Assembly (NCBI GenBank): GCA_017399685.1
Contig: JAFQBM010000006.1
Location: forward strand, 1 to 64,000
Direction: 5' to 3'
Source: Lachnospiraceae bacterium
GTDB lineage: Bacteria; Bacillota; Clostridia; Lachnospirales; Lachnospiraceae
Length of the DNA: 64,000 nucleotides
Part shown: positions 52,189-61,457 of the stretch, piece after piece
Position numbering within the stretch: position 1 is the stretch's first letter
Layout of the letters: every line of letters begins with the position of its first letter
Notes under the pieces: model-generated
Database searches by the model: none
What the model was told of the DNA's origin: nothing
Seen by the model: the letters and a program-made list of their open reading frames with translations, nothing else
Program-made: the position numbers and the translations under genes

Positions 52189-53277
52189 ATGGGAAAAGTA
52201 ATATTAACCGGTGACAGACCGACAGGAAGACTACATTTAGGACATTATGTAGGCTCATTAAAAAGAAGAGTAGAATTACAAAATTCAGGAGAATTTGAGA
52301 AAATCTTTATTATGATTGCGGATGCCCAGGCGTTGACAGACAATGCGGACAATCCGGAAAAAATACGTCAAAATATCATAGAGGTAGCATTAGACTACCT
52401 TGCCTGTGGATTAGACCCGGAAAAATCCACCCTATTCATTCAGTCACAGGTACCGGAACTTTGTGAATTGTCCTTTTATTATATGAATTTAGTAACAGTA
52501 TCCAGATTACAACGAAACCCTACCGTAAAATCAGAAATCCAGCTTAGAAATTTCGAAACCAGCATTCCGGTAGGATTCTTCACTTACCCAATCAGCCAGG
52601 CAGCAGATATCACTGCCTTTAAGGCAACTACAGTACCGGTAGGGGAAGACCAGTTGCCGATGTTGGAACAAACCAAGGAAATCGTGCGTAAATTTAATTC
52701 TGTATATGATGAAGTTTTAGTAGAACCAGAGATTTTATTGCCAAAGAACCAGGTCTGCATGCGTCTTCCGGGAACTGACGGAAAAGCAAAAATGAGTAAA
52801 TCCTTAGGAAACTGCATTTACTTATCCGATACCAAAGAAGAAGTAAAGAAAAAGGTTATGGCAATGTTCACAGATCCAAACCACATAAAGATAGAAGATC
52901 CAGGCAGTCTGGAAGGAAATGCCGTGTTCACATATCTGGATGCTTTTGCATCAGATGAACATTTCGAACGTTATTTACCGGAATATAAGAACTTACAAGA
53001 ATTAAAAGACCATTATCAAAGAGGCGGGCTAGGAGATGTTAAAGTAAAACGCTTCTTAAATGCCGTATTAGAAGAATTCCTAGAACCAATCCGTACCCGC
53101 AGAAAAGAATACGAACAAAACATTCCGGCTGTCTATGAAATGCTGAAAAAAGGAAGCCAGGTCGCAAGAGCAGAAGCAGCCAAGACCTTGGATGAAGTAA
53201 GAGCAGCCATGAAGATTAATTATTTCGATGATGAGGCTCTGATTCAGTCCCACGTAGAAAAATTCAACCAGAACTAA
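52189..53277 (+). CDS. trpS: Tryptophanyl-tRNA synthetase
   Basis: The 362-residue class I synthetase charges tRNA-Trp. It has [17 protein letters not shown] with the HIGH-like [47 protein letters not shown] and the KMSKS motif in [11 protein letters not shown]. It is some 30 residues longer than Bacillus TrpS. ATG 52189 follows GGAGGAAG, which itself lies across the argJ stop; the earlier ATG at 52177 overlaps that site. No T-box leader is present, because the gene follows argJ directly. Confidence 0.95.
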   Translation: MGKVILTGDRPTGRLHLGHYVGSLKRRVELQNSGEFEKIFIMIADAQALTDNADNPEKIRQNIIEVALDYLACGLDPEKSTLFIQSQVPELCELSFYYMNLVTVSRLQRNPTVKSEIQLRNFETSIPVGFFTYPISQAADITAFKATTVPVGEDQLPMLEQTKEIVRKFNSVYDEVLVEPEILLPKNQVCMRLPGTDGKAKMSKSLGNCIYLSDTKEEVKKKVMAMFTDPNHIKIEDPGSLEGNAVFTYLDAFASDEHFERYLPEYKNLQELKDHYQRGGLGDVKVKRFLNAVLEEFLEPIRTRRKEYEQNIPAVYEMLKKGSQVARAEAAKTLDEVRAAMKINYFDDEALIQSHVEKFNQN

Positions 53278-53378
53278 AGAGATAATTGAAATGTATACTA
53301 AGAGGTGAAAATCACCAACAGGTACCATAGACTACAACTTCGCAATTACCCAAAAGAAAAACTGCAAAGGAGAAAAAA

Positions 53379-54617
53379 ATGTCAAAAGTAAAACCATTTT
53401 TTTGTGTAAGACCAAATAAGGAAGTCGCAGACCAGGTAGCAGCACTTCCATATGATGTATATAACCGCAAAGAAGCAAAAGAAGTAGTTTCCAATGCCCC
53501 TTTGTCTTTTTTAAGAATCGACCGTGCAGAAACCAATTTCGATGACAACGTAGACACTTATGCAGACGAAGTTTATGCAAAAGCAAGGGAACTTTATGAA
53601 GATATGCTAAAAAAAGGCGTGTATGAAAAGGATGATGAGGAATCATACTACATTTACGAACTGACCATGAATGGAAGAAGTCAGACAGGTCTGGTTGCCT
53701 GTGCATCCATTGATGATTATGTCAATGAAGTAATTAAAAAACACGAGAATACCAGAGCGGACAAGGAAGTAGACAGAATTCGTCACGTAGACACCATGAA
53801 GGCTCAGACTGGACCTATTTTCCTGGCATACCGTGCCAACGAAGTAATTAATCAAGAAGTGGCAAAGGCTCAGGAAGCGGCACCATTATATGATTTTATT
53901 TCAGAAGATGGAATTGGACACAAAGTATGGAAGATTTCCGAGACGGAAAGTGTAAAAAACATTCAGTCTGCTTTTGAAGGCATTTCTGAAATCTACATTG
54001 CAGACGGACACCACAGAGCGGCCTCCGCAGTAAAAGTTGGATTAAAACGAAGAGAAGCACATAAGGACTATAATGGTACAGAAGAATTTAATTATTTCTT
54101 ATCAGTATTGTTCCCGGATGAACAGCTTATGATTATGGACTATAACCGTGTCGTAAAAGACTTAAACGGCTATACCAAAGAGGAATTTTTAAATGCAGTT
54201 TCAAAAGACTTTGTTGTAGAAGAAAAAGCGGCAGCAGTTTCTCCATCCCAAAAAGGAACTTTTGGAATGTATCTGGAAGGAACATGGTACTTATTAACCG
54301 CGAAAGAGGATATCTGTTCGAAAGACCCTGTGGATGGTCTGGATGTTGCTATTTTACAAAATCATTTATTGGAACCTGTACTTGGCATTAAAGACCCGAA
54401 AACAGACAAGAGAATCGATTTCGTAGGGGGAATCCGTGGACTTAAGGAATTGGAAAAGAGAGCCCAAAGTGATATGAAATTAGCCTTCTCCATGTACCCA
54501 ACTTCCATCGGAGAATTGTTTGCGGTAGCAGATGCAGGAAGATTGATGCCGCCAAAATCCACATGGTTTGAGCCAAAGTTAAGAAGCGGAATTTTCATTC
54601 ATGAAATTGAAGATTAG
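53379..54617 (+). CDS. DUF1015 family protein
   Basis: The 412-residue cytosolic protein matches DUF1015 (COG4198). Family marks are VKPFFCVRPNKEVADQVAAL, LPYDVYNRKEA, NAPLSFLRIDRAE, IKKHENTRADKEVDR, the core YIADGHHRAASAVKVG and FVGGIRGLKELE. A relation to the ParB/Srx-like fold of free-serine kinases has been suggested for this kind of protein, but function in bacteria is not established and I do not assign one. AAAGGAG precedes the ATG. In some clostridia these genes lie next to serine-phosphoglycerate pathway genes; here the neighbours are trpS and a MATE exporter. Confidence 0.88.
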   Translation: MSKVKPFFCVRPNKEVADQVAALPYDVYNRKEAKEVVSNAPLSFLRIDRAETNFDDNVDTYADEVYAKARELYEDMLKKGVYEKDDEESYYIYELTMNGRSQTGLVACASIDDYVNEVIKKHENTRADKEVDRIRHVDTMKAQTGPIFLAYRANEVINQEVAKAQEAAPLYDFISEDGIGHKVWKISETESVKNIQSAFEGISEIYIADGHHRAASAVKVGLKRREAHKDYNGTEEFNYFLSVLFPDEQLMIMDYNRVVKDLNGYTKEEFLNAVSKDFVVEEKAAAVSPSQKGTFGMYLEGTWYLLTAKEDICSKDPVDGLDVAILQNHLLEPVLGIKDPKTDKRIDFVGGIRGLKELEKRAQSDMKLAFSMYPTSIGELFAVADAGRLMPPKSTWFEPKLRSGIFIHEIED

Positions 54618-54743
54618 CTTAAGATGATTGGCGGTTTATAAGATGTGCTGTGAAGCAATTGGGATAAACTAAGAGAAGAGTTTGGTTTTAAAAGTAAGGT
54701 AAGTAGTGGGAGAAAGAATGAAAAGGAAAGAAGGTGAAACATA

Positions 54744-56111
54744 GTGGCAAAGGAAGAGAAAGTAACCATGGAAATTAACGAGAAAACCTCGGTTTTTAAG
54801 CTTGGATGGCCTATTTTTATTGAAGCTTTTCTGGCAATATTAATTGGTAACGTAGATACTTTGATGTTAAGTAAATACTCAGATACCGCACCGGTTGCAG
54901 TAGGAAATGCCAACCAGATTTTGAATCTTTTAACTTTGATGTTTAATATTATTGCAGGTGCTACGGGAGTGATTGTAGCACAATATTTAGGTGCAAAACT
55001 CATTAAAAAAATCAGTGAAATTTATTCCGTAGCGATTTTTGTAAACCTGATATTAAGTGTAGTAATTAGTCTTATTATTTTTGCTTTCAGTGAGCCAATA
55101 TTCAGGCTGATGCAGTTAGAAGAAGCATTGATTCCGGATGCCACAGTTTACTTGCAGTTGTTAGGAGGATTTATTTTCCTTCAGGCGGTGTTCAGTGTTT
55201 TTACCCAGATTTTACGAAGTAATGGCTTAACCCGGGTGGGAATGTATATTTCCTTGGCAATTAATGTTGTAAATATCATTGGAAACTACTGCTTCTTATA
55301 TGGACCATTAAAATTTTTAAATTATGGTGTAAAGGGTGTAGCTATTTCCAGTGTGGTAAGCCGGTTGATTGCCTTGATTCTTGTCATTATTTTCTTCCAT
55401 AAGAAGATAGAAGGCGAGATATCCTTGAAATATTTAAAACCATTCCCGAAAGAAACCTTAAAGAAAATGGTTTCTATTGGTATACCTACTGCAGGGGAAA
55501 GCATATCTTATAGTATTTCACAGATTTTGATTATGTCCATTGTAAACACTTTGGGACTCATTGCTGCAAATACCAAAATATATGCCTCTGTGATTTCGAA
55601 TTTTTCTTATTTATACTCCGTTTCCGTTGCCCAGGCTACTATGATTATTACGGGTCATCTCGTAGGGGCGAAAAAAGAAGATGCAGCCTATAAGAGGGTG
55701 TTGAAATCTCTTCGTTCTGCTATGGTAATCTCTGTGGCGATTGCTGCTGTCAGCTTTTGCATTAGTGACATTACCTTTTCTTTTTTCACGGAGAATGCAG
55801 AAATTTTGAAACTTGGACATAAAATTATGGCAATAGGTATTGTTCTGGAAATTGGTCGTACTGCAAATCTGGTTATCATACAAAGTATGCGTGCGGCAGG
55901 AGATATTAAGTTTCCGACCTATCTGGGCATGGGTTCCATGTGGCTTGTGTCCGTGTTGTTTAGTTTCATTTTAGGAAAAGTTTTTGGTCTTGGACTAATG
56001 GGTGTATGGATTGCCATGGCTATGGATGAATGCTTAAGAGGTATTATTGTGTATGTCCGCTGGATGCGAGGTGGCTGGCGGGGGAAATCTGTTGTAGATA
56101 AAAAAGAATAA
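54744..56111 (+). CDS. MATE-family multidrug/cation exporter
   Basis: The 455-residue membrane protein has about 12 helices arranged as two six-helix bundles, the MATE (NorM/DinF-like) fold. Marks include LGWPIFIEAFLAILIGNVDT in the first helix, VGNANQILNLL, AGATGVIVAQYLGAK, SNGLTRVGMYISLAINVVNI and GIPTAGESISYSISQ in the second half, and MRAAGDIKFPTYLG. It should export drugs or metabolites in exchange for Na+ or H+. Translation begins at GTG 54744 after GAAGGTG. It stands alone between the DUF1015 gene and the acpP promoter. Confidence 0.94.
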   Translation: MAKEEKVTMEINEKTSVFKLGWPIFIEAFLAILIGNVDTLMLSKYSDTAPVAVGNANQILNLLTLMFNIIAGATGVIVAQYLGAKLIKKISEIYSVAIFVNLILSVVISLIIFAFSEPIFRLMQLEEALIPDATVYLQLLGGFIFLQAVFSVFTQILRSNGLTRVGMYISLAINVVNIIGNYCFLYGPLKFLNYGVKGVAISSVVSRLIALILVIIFFHKKIEGEISLKYLKPFPKETLKKMVSIGIPTAGESISYSISQILIMSIVNTLGLIAANTKIYASVISNFSYLYSVSVAQATMIITGHLVGAKKEDAAYKRVLKSLRSAMVISVAIAAVSFCISDITFSFFTENAEILKLGHKIMAIGIVLEIGRTANLVIIQSMRAAGDIKFPTYLGMGSMWLVSVLFSFILGKVFGLGLMGVWIAMAMDECLRGIIVYVRWMRGGWRGKSVVDKKE

Positions 56112-56118
56112 ATTTACC

Positions 56119-56147
56119 TTGACAGAAATCTGAATACATAGTATATT
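56119..56147 (+). promoter_or_regulatory. Promoter of acpP
   Basis: TTGACA (56119-56124), a 17-bp spacer and TATATT (56142-56147). The expected start lies near 56154, inside the TTTGA/TCAAA palindrome. Confidence 0.8.
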
Positions 56148-56159
56148 TTGAGTATCAAA
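56147..56159. promoter_or_regulatory. FabT-like operator at acpP
   Basis: TTTGAGTATCAAA has perfect five-base arms TTTGA/TCAAA with a three-base spacer, the shape of FabT (MarR-family) fatty-acid operators in streptococci and lactococci. It overlaps the end of the acpP -10 box and the start point, where it would repress. Confidence 0.55.
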
Positions 56160-56190
56160 CAGATTCATTTATTTTAAAGGAGATTAAATT

Positions 56191-56424
56191 ATGTTAGAAA
56201 AATTAAAAGAAATTATCGCTGAACGTTTAAGCGTAGATGCAGAAGAAGTAGAATTAGGAACTTCCTTCAAGGATGATTTAGGAGCAGACTCTTTAGATTT
56301 ATTCGAATTAGTTATGGCTTTAGAAGACGAATTCGATGTAGAAATTCCAGCAGATGATTTAGCTAACATCAATACTGTAAATGATGTAGTAGAGTACTTA
56401 AAGGCGAAAGGTGTAGAAGCCTAA
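56191..56424 (+). CDS. acpP: Acyl carrier protein
   Basis: The 77-residue acidic protein carries growing fatty-acid chains on phosphopantetheine attached to the serine at residue 34 in [17 protein letters not shown]. Length and charge are typical. AAAGGAG precedes the ATG. It has its own promoter and terminator, so it is expressed apart from fabD-G-F-Z-K, as suits a protein needed in excess. Confidence 0.97.
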   Translation: MLEKLKEIIAERLSVDAEEVELGTSFKDDLGADSLDLFELVMALEDEFDVEIPADDLANINTVNDVVEYLKAKGVEA

Positions 56425-56432
56425 GATAAAAC

Positions 56433-56475
56433 ATATCCGGAGCTTTCGTATGAAATACTCCGGATATTTCTTTCT
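56433..56475 (+). terminator. Intrinsic terminator after acpP
   Basis: ATATCCGGAG pairs with CTCCGGATAT around a 15-nt loop, followed by TTCTTTCTT. Confidence 0.88.
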
Positions 56476-56485
56476 TGTAAATTAC

Positions 56486-56498
56486 TTTGATAATCAAA
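56486..56498. promoter_or_regulatory. FabT-like operator upstream of fabD
   Basis: TTTGATAATCAAA is the exact reverse complement of TTTGATTATCAAA, the core of FabT-type sites. It lies about 220 bases before fabD. The hairpin GGTCAAAA/TTTTGACC (56547-56566) follows. A possible promoter, TTTACT (56616) with TATGAT (56640) at an 18-bp spacing, lies downstream of both, so the site might instead be read by a second promoter not identified here. Confidence 0.5.
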
Positions 56499-56719
56499 AT
56501 AAATATCAAACCGAGATAAATAATTGAGGTAAAAAAATGATGCTGAGGTCAAAAAGTATTTTGACCCTGGTATCATATCATGAAATAAAAGTCGATGAGA
56601 ATGTTAAGATTTTGTTTTACTTTATAGTAGAATATATGTTATGATAGAAACAGTTTATGTAATTGCCAGCTGTCAGAGTTTGGCTTTGATTTGATATAGG
56701 GATTGAATGGAGGATAAAG

Positions 56720-57643
56720 ATGGGAAAAATAGCATTTATGTTTCCGGGACAAGGTGCCCAATGTGTAGGAATGGCAAAGGATTTTTATGATACGTTTGAA
56801 GATAGTAAGGAAATTTTCGATAAAGCAAATGAAGTATTAGATTTTGATTTGTTACATATTTGTTTTGAGGAAAATGAAGACATTCATGTCACAGAATTCA
56901 CTCAGCCGGCATTAGTGACTGCCTGTGTTGCGATTTTAAAACAGGTAGAAAAATCAGGAGTAAAACCGGATGTTTGTGCCGGATTAAGTCTTGGAGAATA
57001 TGCAGCATTGGTTGCTTCCGGTGCTATGTCATCTGAGGATGCCATCAGAGTGGTAAGAGAAAGAGGAAAATTAATGCAGGGAACCGTTCCCGCAGGGGAA
57101 GGTGCCATGTCAGCGGTATTAGCCATGGAAAAAGAGAAAATCGAAGAAGTACTGGCTGGAATCGATGGAGAAGTTTCCATTGCAAATTATAACTGTCCTG
57201 GACAAATTGTTATTACAGGTGAAACCGGAGCAGTTGCAAAAGCTGGAGAAGCACTTTCTGCAGCAGGAGCAAAGAGGGTGGTACCACTTAAGGTAAGCGG
57301 TCCATTCCATTCACCATTGTTAAAACCAGCAGGAGAAAAGTTACTGGAAGTATTAAAGGATGTAACGCTTGATGAAATCAAGGTTCCATACATTGCAAAT
57401 GCTACTGCAGACTATGTAACTAAAAAAGAAGAGATTAAAGATTTATTAGGTGTTCAGGTTTATTCTTCTGTAAAAATGCAGCAAACCATCGAAAAGATGA
57501 TTGCAGACGGTGTGGATACCTTTGTTGAAATCGGACCATCTAAGACCATCGCAGGTTTCATTAAGAAAGTAGACAGAAGTGTAACTGTGATTAACATTGA
57601 AAAAGTAGAAGATTTGGACAAGTTAAAAGAAATCGCAAACTAA
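56720..57643 (+). CDS. fabD: Malonyl-CoA:ACP transacylase
   Basis: FabD loads malonyl groups onto ACP. The 307-residue protein has IAFMFPGQGAQCVGM, the catalytic serine 90 in GLSLGEYAAL (GHSLG in most, here GLSLG), MQGTVPAGEGAMSAVLAM and the catalytic histidine in VSGPFHSPLL, then VEIGPSKTIAGF. GGAGGAT precedes the ATG. It leads a unit with fabG, fabF, fabZ and fabK. The usual upstream fabK and fabH are not here. Confidence 0.96.
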   Translation: MGKIAFMFPGQGAQCVGMAKDFYDTFEDSKEIFDKANEVLDFDLLHICFEENEDIHVTEFTQPALVTACVAILKQVEKSGVKPDVCAGLSLGEYAALVASGAMSSEDAIRVVRERGKLMQGTVPAGEGAMSAVLAMEKEKIEEVLAGIDGEVSIANYNCPGQIVITGETGAVAKAGEALSAAGAKRVVPLKVSGPFHSPLLKPAGEKLLEVLKDVTLDEIKVPYIANATADYVTKKEEIKDLLGVQVYSSVKMQQTIEKMIADGVDTFVEIGPSKTIAGFIKKVDRSVTVINIEKVEDLDKLKEIAN

Positions 57644-57730
57644 GCCGTGTCAGTGGTGTTTTGCAAGAGACAATGTAAATCATCAAGGTTTGTGGATATT
57701 AGAATCAGGTTTTTGGAATGGAGGATAACC

Positions 57731-58468
57731 ATGTTAAAGGATAAAGTAGCAGTCATCACAGGCGCGAGTCGTGGAATTGGTGCAGAAATAGCCAGAACTT
57801 TTGCAAAATACGGAGCAAAAGTGGTAATAAATTATAATGGTTCAAAAGAAAAAGCAGAAGAAGTAGTAGCCCAAATCAAAGCTGCCGGTGGAGAAGCCAT
57901 TGCGATTGGAAAGAACGTAGCAGATTTTGAAGAAGCAAAAGAATTAATGGACGAGGCTGTAAATGCTTTTGGACGTCTTGATATTTTGGTAAACAATGCC
58001 GGAATCACAAAAGATACCTTGCTAATGGGTATGAAAGAAGAAGATTTCGATAAAGTAATTGATGTAAATTTAAAAGGTACTTTTAACGGAATGAAACATG
58101 CTTCTAAGATTATGATGAAACAAAGAAGCGGAAGAATTATCAATATGTCCTCAGTAGTAGGAGTTCAGGGAAACGCCGGACAAGTGAATTATGCAGCATC
58201 CAAGGCTGGAATCATTGGTATGACCAAGTCTTTGGCGAAGGAAATTGCAGCCCGTAATGTTACGGTAAATGCCATTGCCCCTGGATTTATTCAGACAGAA
58301 ATGACAGATGTATTATCTGATGCTGTAAAAGAACAGATTTTATCTACAATTCCACTGAAAAAGATGGGCGAAACCAAAGATATCGCAGAATGTGCTGCCT
58401 TTTTGGCATCCGACCATGCAGGATATATTACAGGTCAGGTTATTAACGTTAATGGAGGTATGATTTAA
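57731..58468 (+). CDS. fabG: 3-oxoacyl-ACP reductase
   Basis: FabG reduces 3-oxoacyl-ACP with NADPH. The 245-residue short-chain dehydrogenase has [13 protein letters not shown] (Rossmann loop), [16 protein letters not shown], the catalytic serine in [12 protein letters not shown] and YAASKAG with the Tyr/Lys pair, and ends [12 protein letters not shown] chose ATG 57731, after TGGAGGAT; the longer frame back to 57647 has no ribosome-binding site and no family match. Its stop overlaps the fabF start (TAATG). Confidence 0.97.
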   Translation: MLKDKVAVITGASRGIGAEIARTFAKYGAKVVINYNGSKEKAEEVVAQIKAAGGEAIAIGKNVADFEEAKELMDEAVNAFGRLDILVNNAGITKDTLLMGMKEEDFDKVIDVNLKGTFNGMKHASKIMMKQRSGRIINMSSVVGVQGNAGQVNYAASKAGIIGMTKSLAKEIAARNVTVNAIAPGFIQTEMTDVLSDAVKEQILSTIPLKKMGETKDIAECAAFLASDHAGYITGQVINVNGGMI

Positions 58469-59703
58469 TGAGAAGAGTAGTAGTAACAGGTTTAGGAGCA
58501 GTAACAGCCATCGGTACCACAGTGGATACTTTTTGGGAAAATATCAAAAAAGGAACTTGTGGAATAAAGTTAATTGATAAATTTGATACCACAGATTACA
58601 AAGCAAAAGTAGCAGCTACCATTGATGACTTTGATCCAAAGGAATATATGGATGCAAAAACTGCAAAGAGAATGGCAGAGTTCTGTCAGTATGCAGTAGC
58701 AGCTACCAAGCAGGCGATAGATAATTCCGGTCTGGATTTAGAAAAACAGGATATGACTCGTTTTGGAGCCTCTATTGGTTCCGGAATTGGTGCACTAGGT
58801 GTTATGGAAAAAGACCATCAGAAGTTAATGGAAAAAGGACCAAACAGAGTATCTCCGATGATGGTTCCAACCATGATTTCCAATATGGCGGCTGGTAATG
58901 TTGCCATCCAGTTCGGATTACAAGGTAAGAACATTAATGTAGTTACTGCTTGTGCATCCGGTGCACATTCTATCGGTGAAGCATATCGTGCCATTCAATG
59001 TAATGAAGCAGACATTATGGCTGCCGGTGGTGCGGAATCTGCCATTACAGAACTTGGTGTAGCAGGTTTTGCTGCGTTAACTGCACTTTCTTCTTCCGAA
59101 GACCCAAAGAGAGCATCTATTCCTTTTGATAAAGAAAGAAATGGATTTGTTATGGGTGAAGGTGCCGGTGTGGTAATTTTGGAAGAATTAGAACATGCAA
59201 AAGCCAGAGGAGCGAAGATTTTAGCAGAAGTAGTAGGTTATGGTGCAACTTGTGATGCATACCATATCACTTCTCCGGCTCCAGACGGAAATGGTGCAGC
59301 AAGAGCTATGACTTTTGCTATCAATGAAGCAGGAATCAAGCCAGAAGATGTAGACTATGTAAATGCTCATGGAACCAGTACACATCATAATGACTTGTTT
59401 GAGACCATGGCGATTAAGAAGAGTTTTGGTGAACATGCTTATAAATTAAATATCAATTCTACCAAGTCTATGATTGGACATGCTTTAGGAGCAGCGGGAG
59501 CCATCGAATTTGTTGTTTGTGTAAAATCCGTTATGGAAAACTTTATCCATGCTACGGTAGGTTATCAGGTTCCGGATGAAGAATGTGATTTAAACTATAC
59601 AAAAGAAGCAGTAGAAAAAGAAGTAAATTATGCAATCAGTAATTCGCTAGGTTTTGGTGGCCATAATGCCAGCTTATTGATTAAAAAATATACGGAGGAA
59701 TAA
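58468..59703 (+). CDS. fabF: 3-oxoacyl-ACP synthase II
   Basis: FabF elongates acyl-ACP by condensation with malonyl-ACP. The 411-residue thiolase-fold protein has the nucleophile cysteine in VVTACASGAHSIGEA, the histidines in NAHGTSTHHNDLFE and IGHALGAAGAIE, and GFGGHNASLLIKKY at the end. The start codon shares bases with the fabG stop, with AATGGAGG upstream, so the two are translationally coupled. No fabH lies in the window, so initiation of fatty-acid synthesis must be encoded elsewhere. Confidence 0.97.
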   Translation: MRRVVVTGLGAVTAIGTTVDTFWENIKKGTCGIKLIDKFDTTDYKAKVAATIDDFDPKEYMDAKTAKRMAEFCQYAVAATKQAIDNSGLDLEKQDMTRFGASIGSGIGALGVMEKDHQKLMEKGPNRVSPMMVPTMISNMAAGNVAIQFGLQGKNINVVTACASGAHSIGEAYRAIQCNEADIMAAGGAESAITELGVAGFAALTALSSSEDPKRASIPFDKERNGFVMGEGAGVVILEELEHAKARGAKILAEVVGYGATCDAYHITSPAPDGNGAARAMTFAINEAGIKPEDVDYVNAHGTSTHHNDLFETMAIKKSFGEHAYKLNINSTKSMIGHALGAAGAIEFVVCVKSVMENFIHATVGYQVPDEECDLNYTKEAVEKEVNYAISNSLGFGGHNASLLIKKYTEE

Positions 59704-59705
59704 AA

Positions 59706-60128
59706 ATGCTAGACATCAAAGAAATTATGGATAGAATTCCTCATCGTTCTCCGTTTTTATTAATCGACCGTATTGAGGAAATAGAAGTTGGAAAAAGTGC
59801 AGTAGGTAGAAAATGTGTTTCTTATAATGAACCATATTTTGCAGGTCATTTCCCTAAAGAACCGGTTATGCCGGGAGTATTAATTATCGAAGCCTTGGCA
59901 CAGGTAGGTTGTGTCTGCGTTTTATCGGATGAAAAGTTTGCTGGAAAAACAGCATATTTTGGTGGAATTAATAAGGCGAAATTCAGAGGTAAAGTAGTTC
60001 CTGGTGATGTATTGACCTTAAAAATTGAAATCATTAAGGCAAAAGGACCGATTGGAATTTGTGCAGCAAAAGCTTATGTGGAAGATAAATTGGTGGTAGA
60101 AGCAGAACTTACGGTAGCGATTGCTTAA
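59706..60128 (+). CDS. fabZ: 3-hydroxyacyl-ACP dehydratase
   Basis: FabZ dehydrates 3-hydroxyacyl-ACP. The 140-residue hot-dog protein has IPHRSPFLLIDRI, the catalytic histidine in GHFPKEPVMPGVL and the glutamate in IIEALAQVG, then FGGINKAKFRGKVVPGD. It starts 3 bases after the fabF stop, with TACGGAGGAA as its ribosome-binding site inside the end of fabF. A weak imperfect hairpin (60138-60193, CTGCAAAAA/TTTTTGTAG arms) separates it from fabK. Confidence 0.97.
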   Translation: MLDIKEIMDRIPHRSPFLLIDRIEEIEVGKSAVGRKCVSYNEPYFAGHFPKEPVMPGVLIIEALAQVGCVCVLSDEKFAGKTAYFGGINKAKFRGKVVPGDVLTLKIEIIKAKGPIGICAAKAYVEDKLVVEAELTVAIA

Positions 60129-60228
60129 GAGTTTACCTGCAAAAAACTAATTCAATGTCCTGTGTGAAGGACGATGGAATGGTTTTTGTAGAAGTCGAAG
60201 AATATTATTTTTGACTAGGAGGAAGAGT

Positions 60229-61284
60229 ATGAAACCTTTGGTGATAGGCGACTTAGTCGCAAAAATTCCAATTATCCAAGGTGGAATGGGAGTTGGTGTT
60301 TCTGCTTGTAATTTAGCGGGAGCCGTAGCTTTAGAAGGTGGAATCGGAGTAATTTCTGCGGCACAGCTTGGATATTTAGAAGACGATTATGATGAAAATG
60401 CAGAAAGAGCCAATCTTCGTGCAATTGGGAAACACATAAAGAAGGCAAAAGAAATCGCAAAAGGCGGAATTGTCGGAATTAACATTATGGTGGCGACCAG
60501 AAACTATGCAGAATATGTAAAAGCTGCGGTGGAAGCAAAAGTAGATTTGATTATTTCCGGTGCAGGTCTGCCTATGGACTTACCATCTTTGGTGAAAGGT
60601 TCTACTACAAAGATTGCCCCTATTGTATCATCCATAAAAGCAGCTAACGTTATTTTAAAGATGTGGGATAAAAAAGAACAAAGAGTGCCGGATGCAGTGG
60701 TAATTGAAGGTCCGCTTGCAGGTGGACATCTTGGATTTAAATATGACGAGTTAGAGCATATCGAAGAGTTAAATTATGACAATGAAGTCATTGGAATTAT
60801 GGATGCAGTAAAACAATATGAAGAAAAATATCAAAAACATATTCCTGTGATTCTTGCAGGAGGAGTTGCTACAAAAGAAGATGTGAAACGTTGTTTTGAT
60901 TTGGGAGCTGATGGTGTTCAGGTGGCTTCCCGCTTTGTTGCAACGAAGGAATGTGATGCCGATATTCGTTTTAAAGAAGCATATGTAAATGCGAAAAAAG
61001 AAGATATTGTAATCGTGAAGAGTCCGGTGGGGATGCCGGGACGTGCCATTAAGAATTCTTTCATGGAACGGGTTATGGGCGGAGAAAGAGTTCCTACGAA
61101 ACACTGTCGTGCCTGTGTGACACCATGTAAGCCGGCTACGACGCCATATTGTATTAGTGATGCATTGATTCATGCGGTAAAAGGTAATTTGGAAGAAGCA
61201 TTAATCTTCTGTGGTGGAAAGATTGACCAGATAAAAGAAATTACCACTGTAAAACAAGTAATGGAAGAACTAATGGGTGAATAA
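60229..61284 (+). CDS. fabK: FabK-type enoyl-ACP reductase / nitronate monooxygenase family flavoprotein
   Basis: The 351-residue FMN protein belongs to the nitronate monooxygenase/FabK family. It starts KIPIIQGGMGVGVSACNLAG, has GGIGVISAAQLGYLE, the EGPLAGGHLGF loop and IPVILAGGVATKEDVKRCFDLGADGVQVA for FMN phosphate. Near the end, HCRACVTPCKPATTPYCISDAL holds three cysteines not present in classic FabK. At 351 residues it is longer than streptococcal FabK (about 320). Its place as the last fab gene argues that it reduces enoyl-ACP here, but a nitronate monooxygenase activity cannot be excluded. ATG 60229 follows AGGAGGAAG. Confidence 0.8.
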   Translation: MKPLVIGDLVAKIPIIQGGMGVGVSACNLAGAVALEGGIGVISAAQLGYLEDDYDENAERANLRAIGKHIKKAKEIAKGGIVGINIMVATRNYAEYVKAAVEAKVDLIISGAGLPMDLPSLVKGSTTKIAPIVSSIKAANVILKMWDKKEQRVPDAVVIEGPLAGGHLGFKYDELEHIEELNYDNEVIGIMDAVKQYEEKYQKHIPVILAGGVATKEDVKRCFDLGADGVQVASRFVATKECDADIRFKEAYVNAKKEDIVIVKSPVGMPGRAIKNSFMERVMGGERVPTKHCRACVTPCKPATTPYCISDALIHAVKGNLEEALIFCGGKIDQIKEITTVKQVMEELMGE

Positions 61285-61287
61285 AAG

Positions 61288-61352
61288 AAAAACGCACCAG
61301 TAAAAGCGGAGTTATAGGAGAACTATGAGAAATGCTTTTATTGGTGCGTTTT
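61288..61352 (+). terminator. Terminator of the fab operon
   Basis: AAAAACGCACCAGTAAAAGC pairs with GCTTTTATTGGTGCGTTTT around a 26-nt loop, with one mismatch. The arms carry A and T runs on both sides, so it may also act on the minus strand for the aldose epimerase gene. Confidence 0.85.
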
Positions 61353-61408
61353 CCAATTGCAAAAGACGAAGTCTATAGCAGCTGATTTTGTTATGATGAA
61401 TTTTGAAG

Positions 61409-61457
61409 ATTCACAACATATCCTGCAAAATATTATGAACGTGGCTGGGTACCGCCA
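61409..61457 (+). repeat. Element II fragment overlapping the end of the epimerase gene
   Basis: GATTCACAACATATCCTGC is followed by AAAATATTATGAACGTGGCT and GGGTACCGCC. It aligns with 63163-63211 (GATTCACGACATATCTGG... TGGCTGGGTGCC). The epimerase stop codon (61433-61435, minus strand) and its last eight codons lie inside the repeat. Confidence 0.7.
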
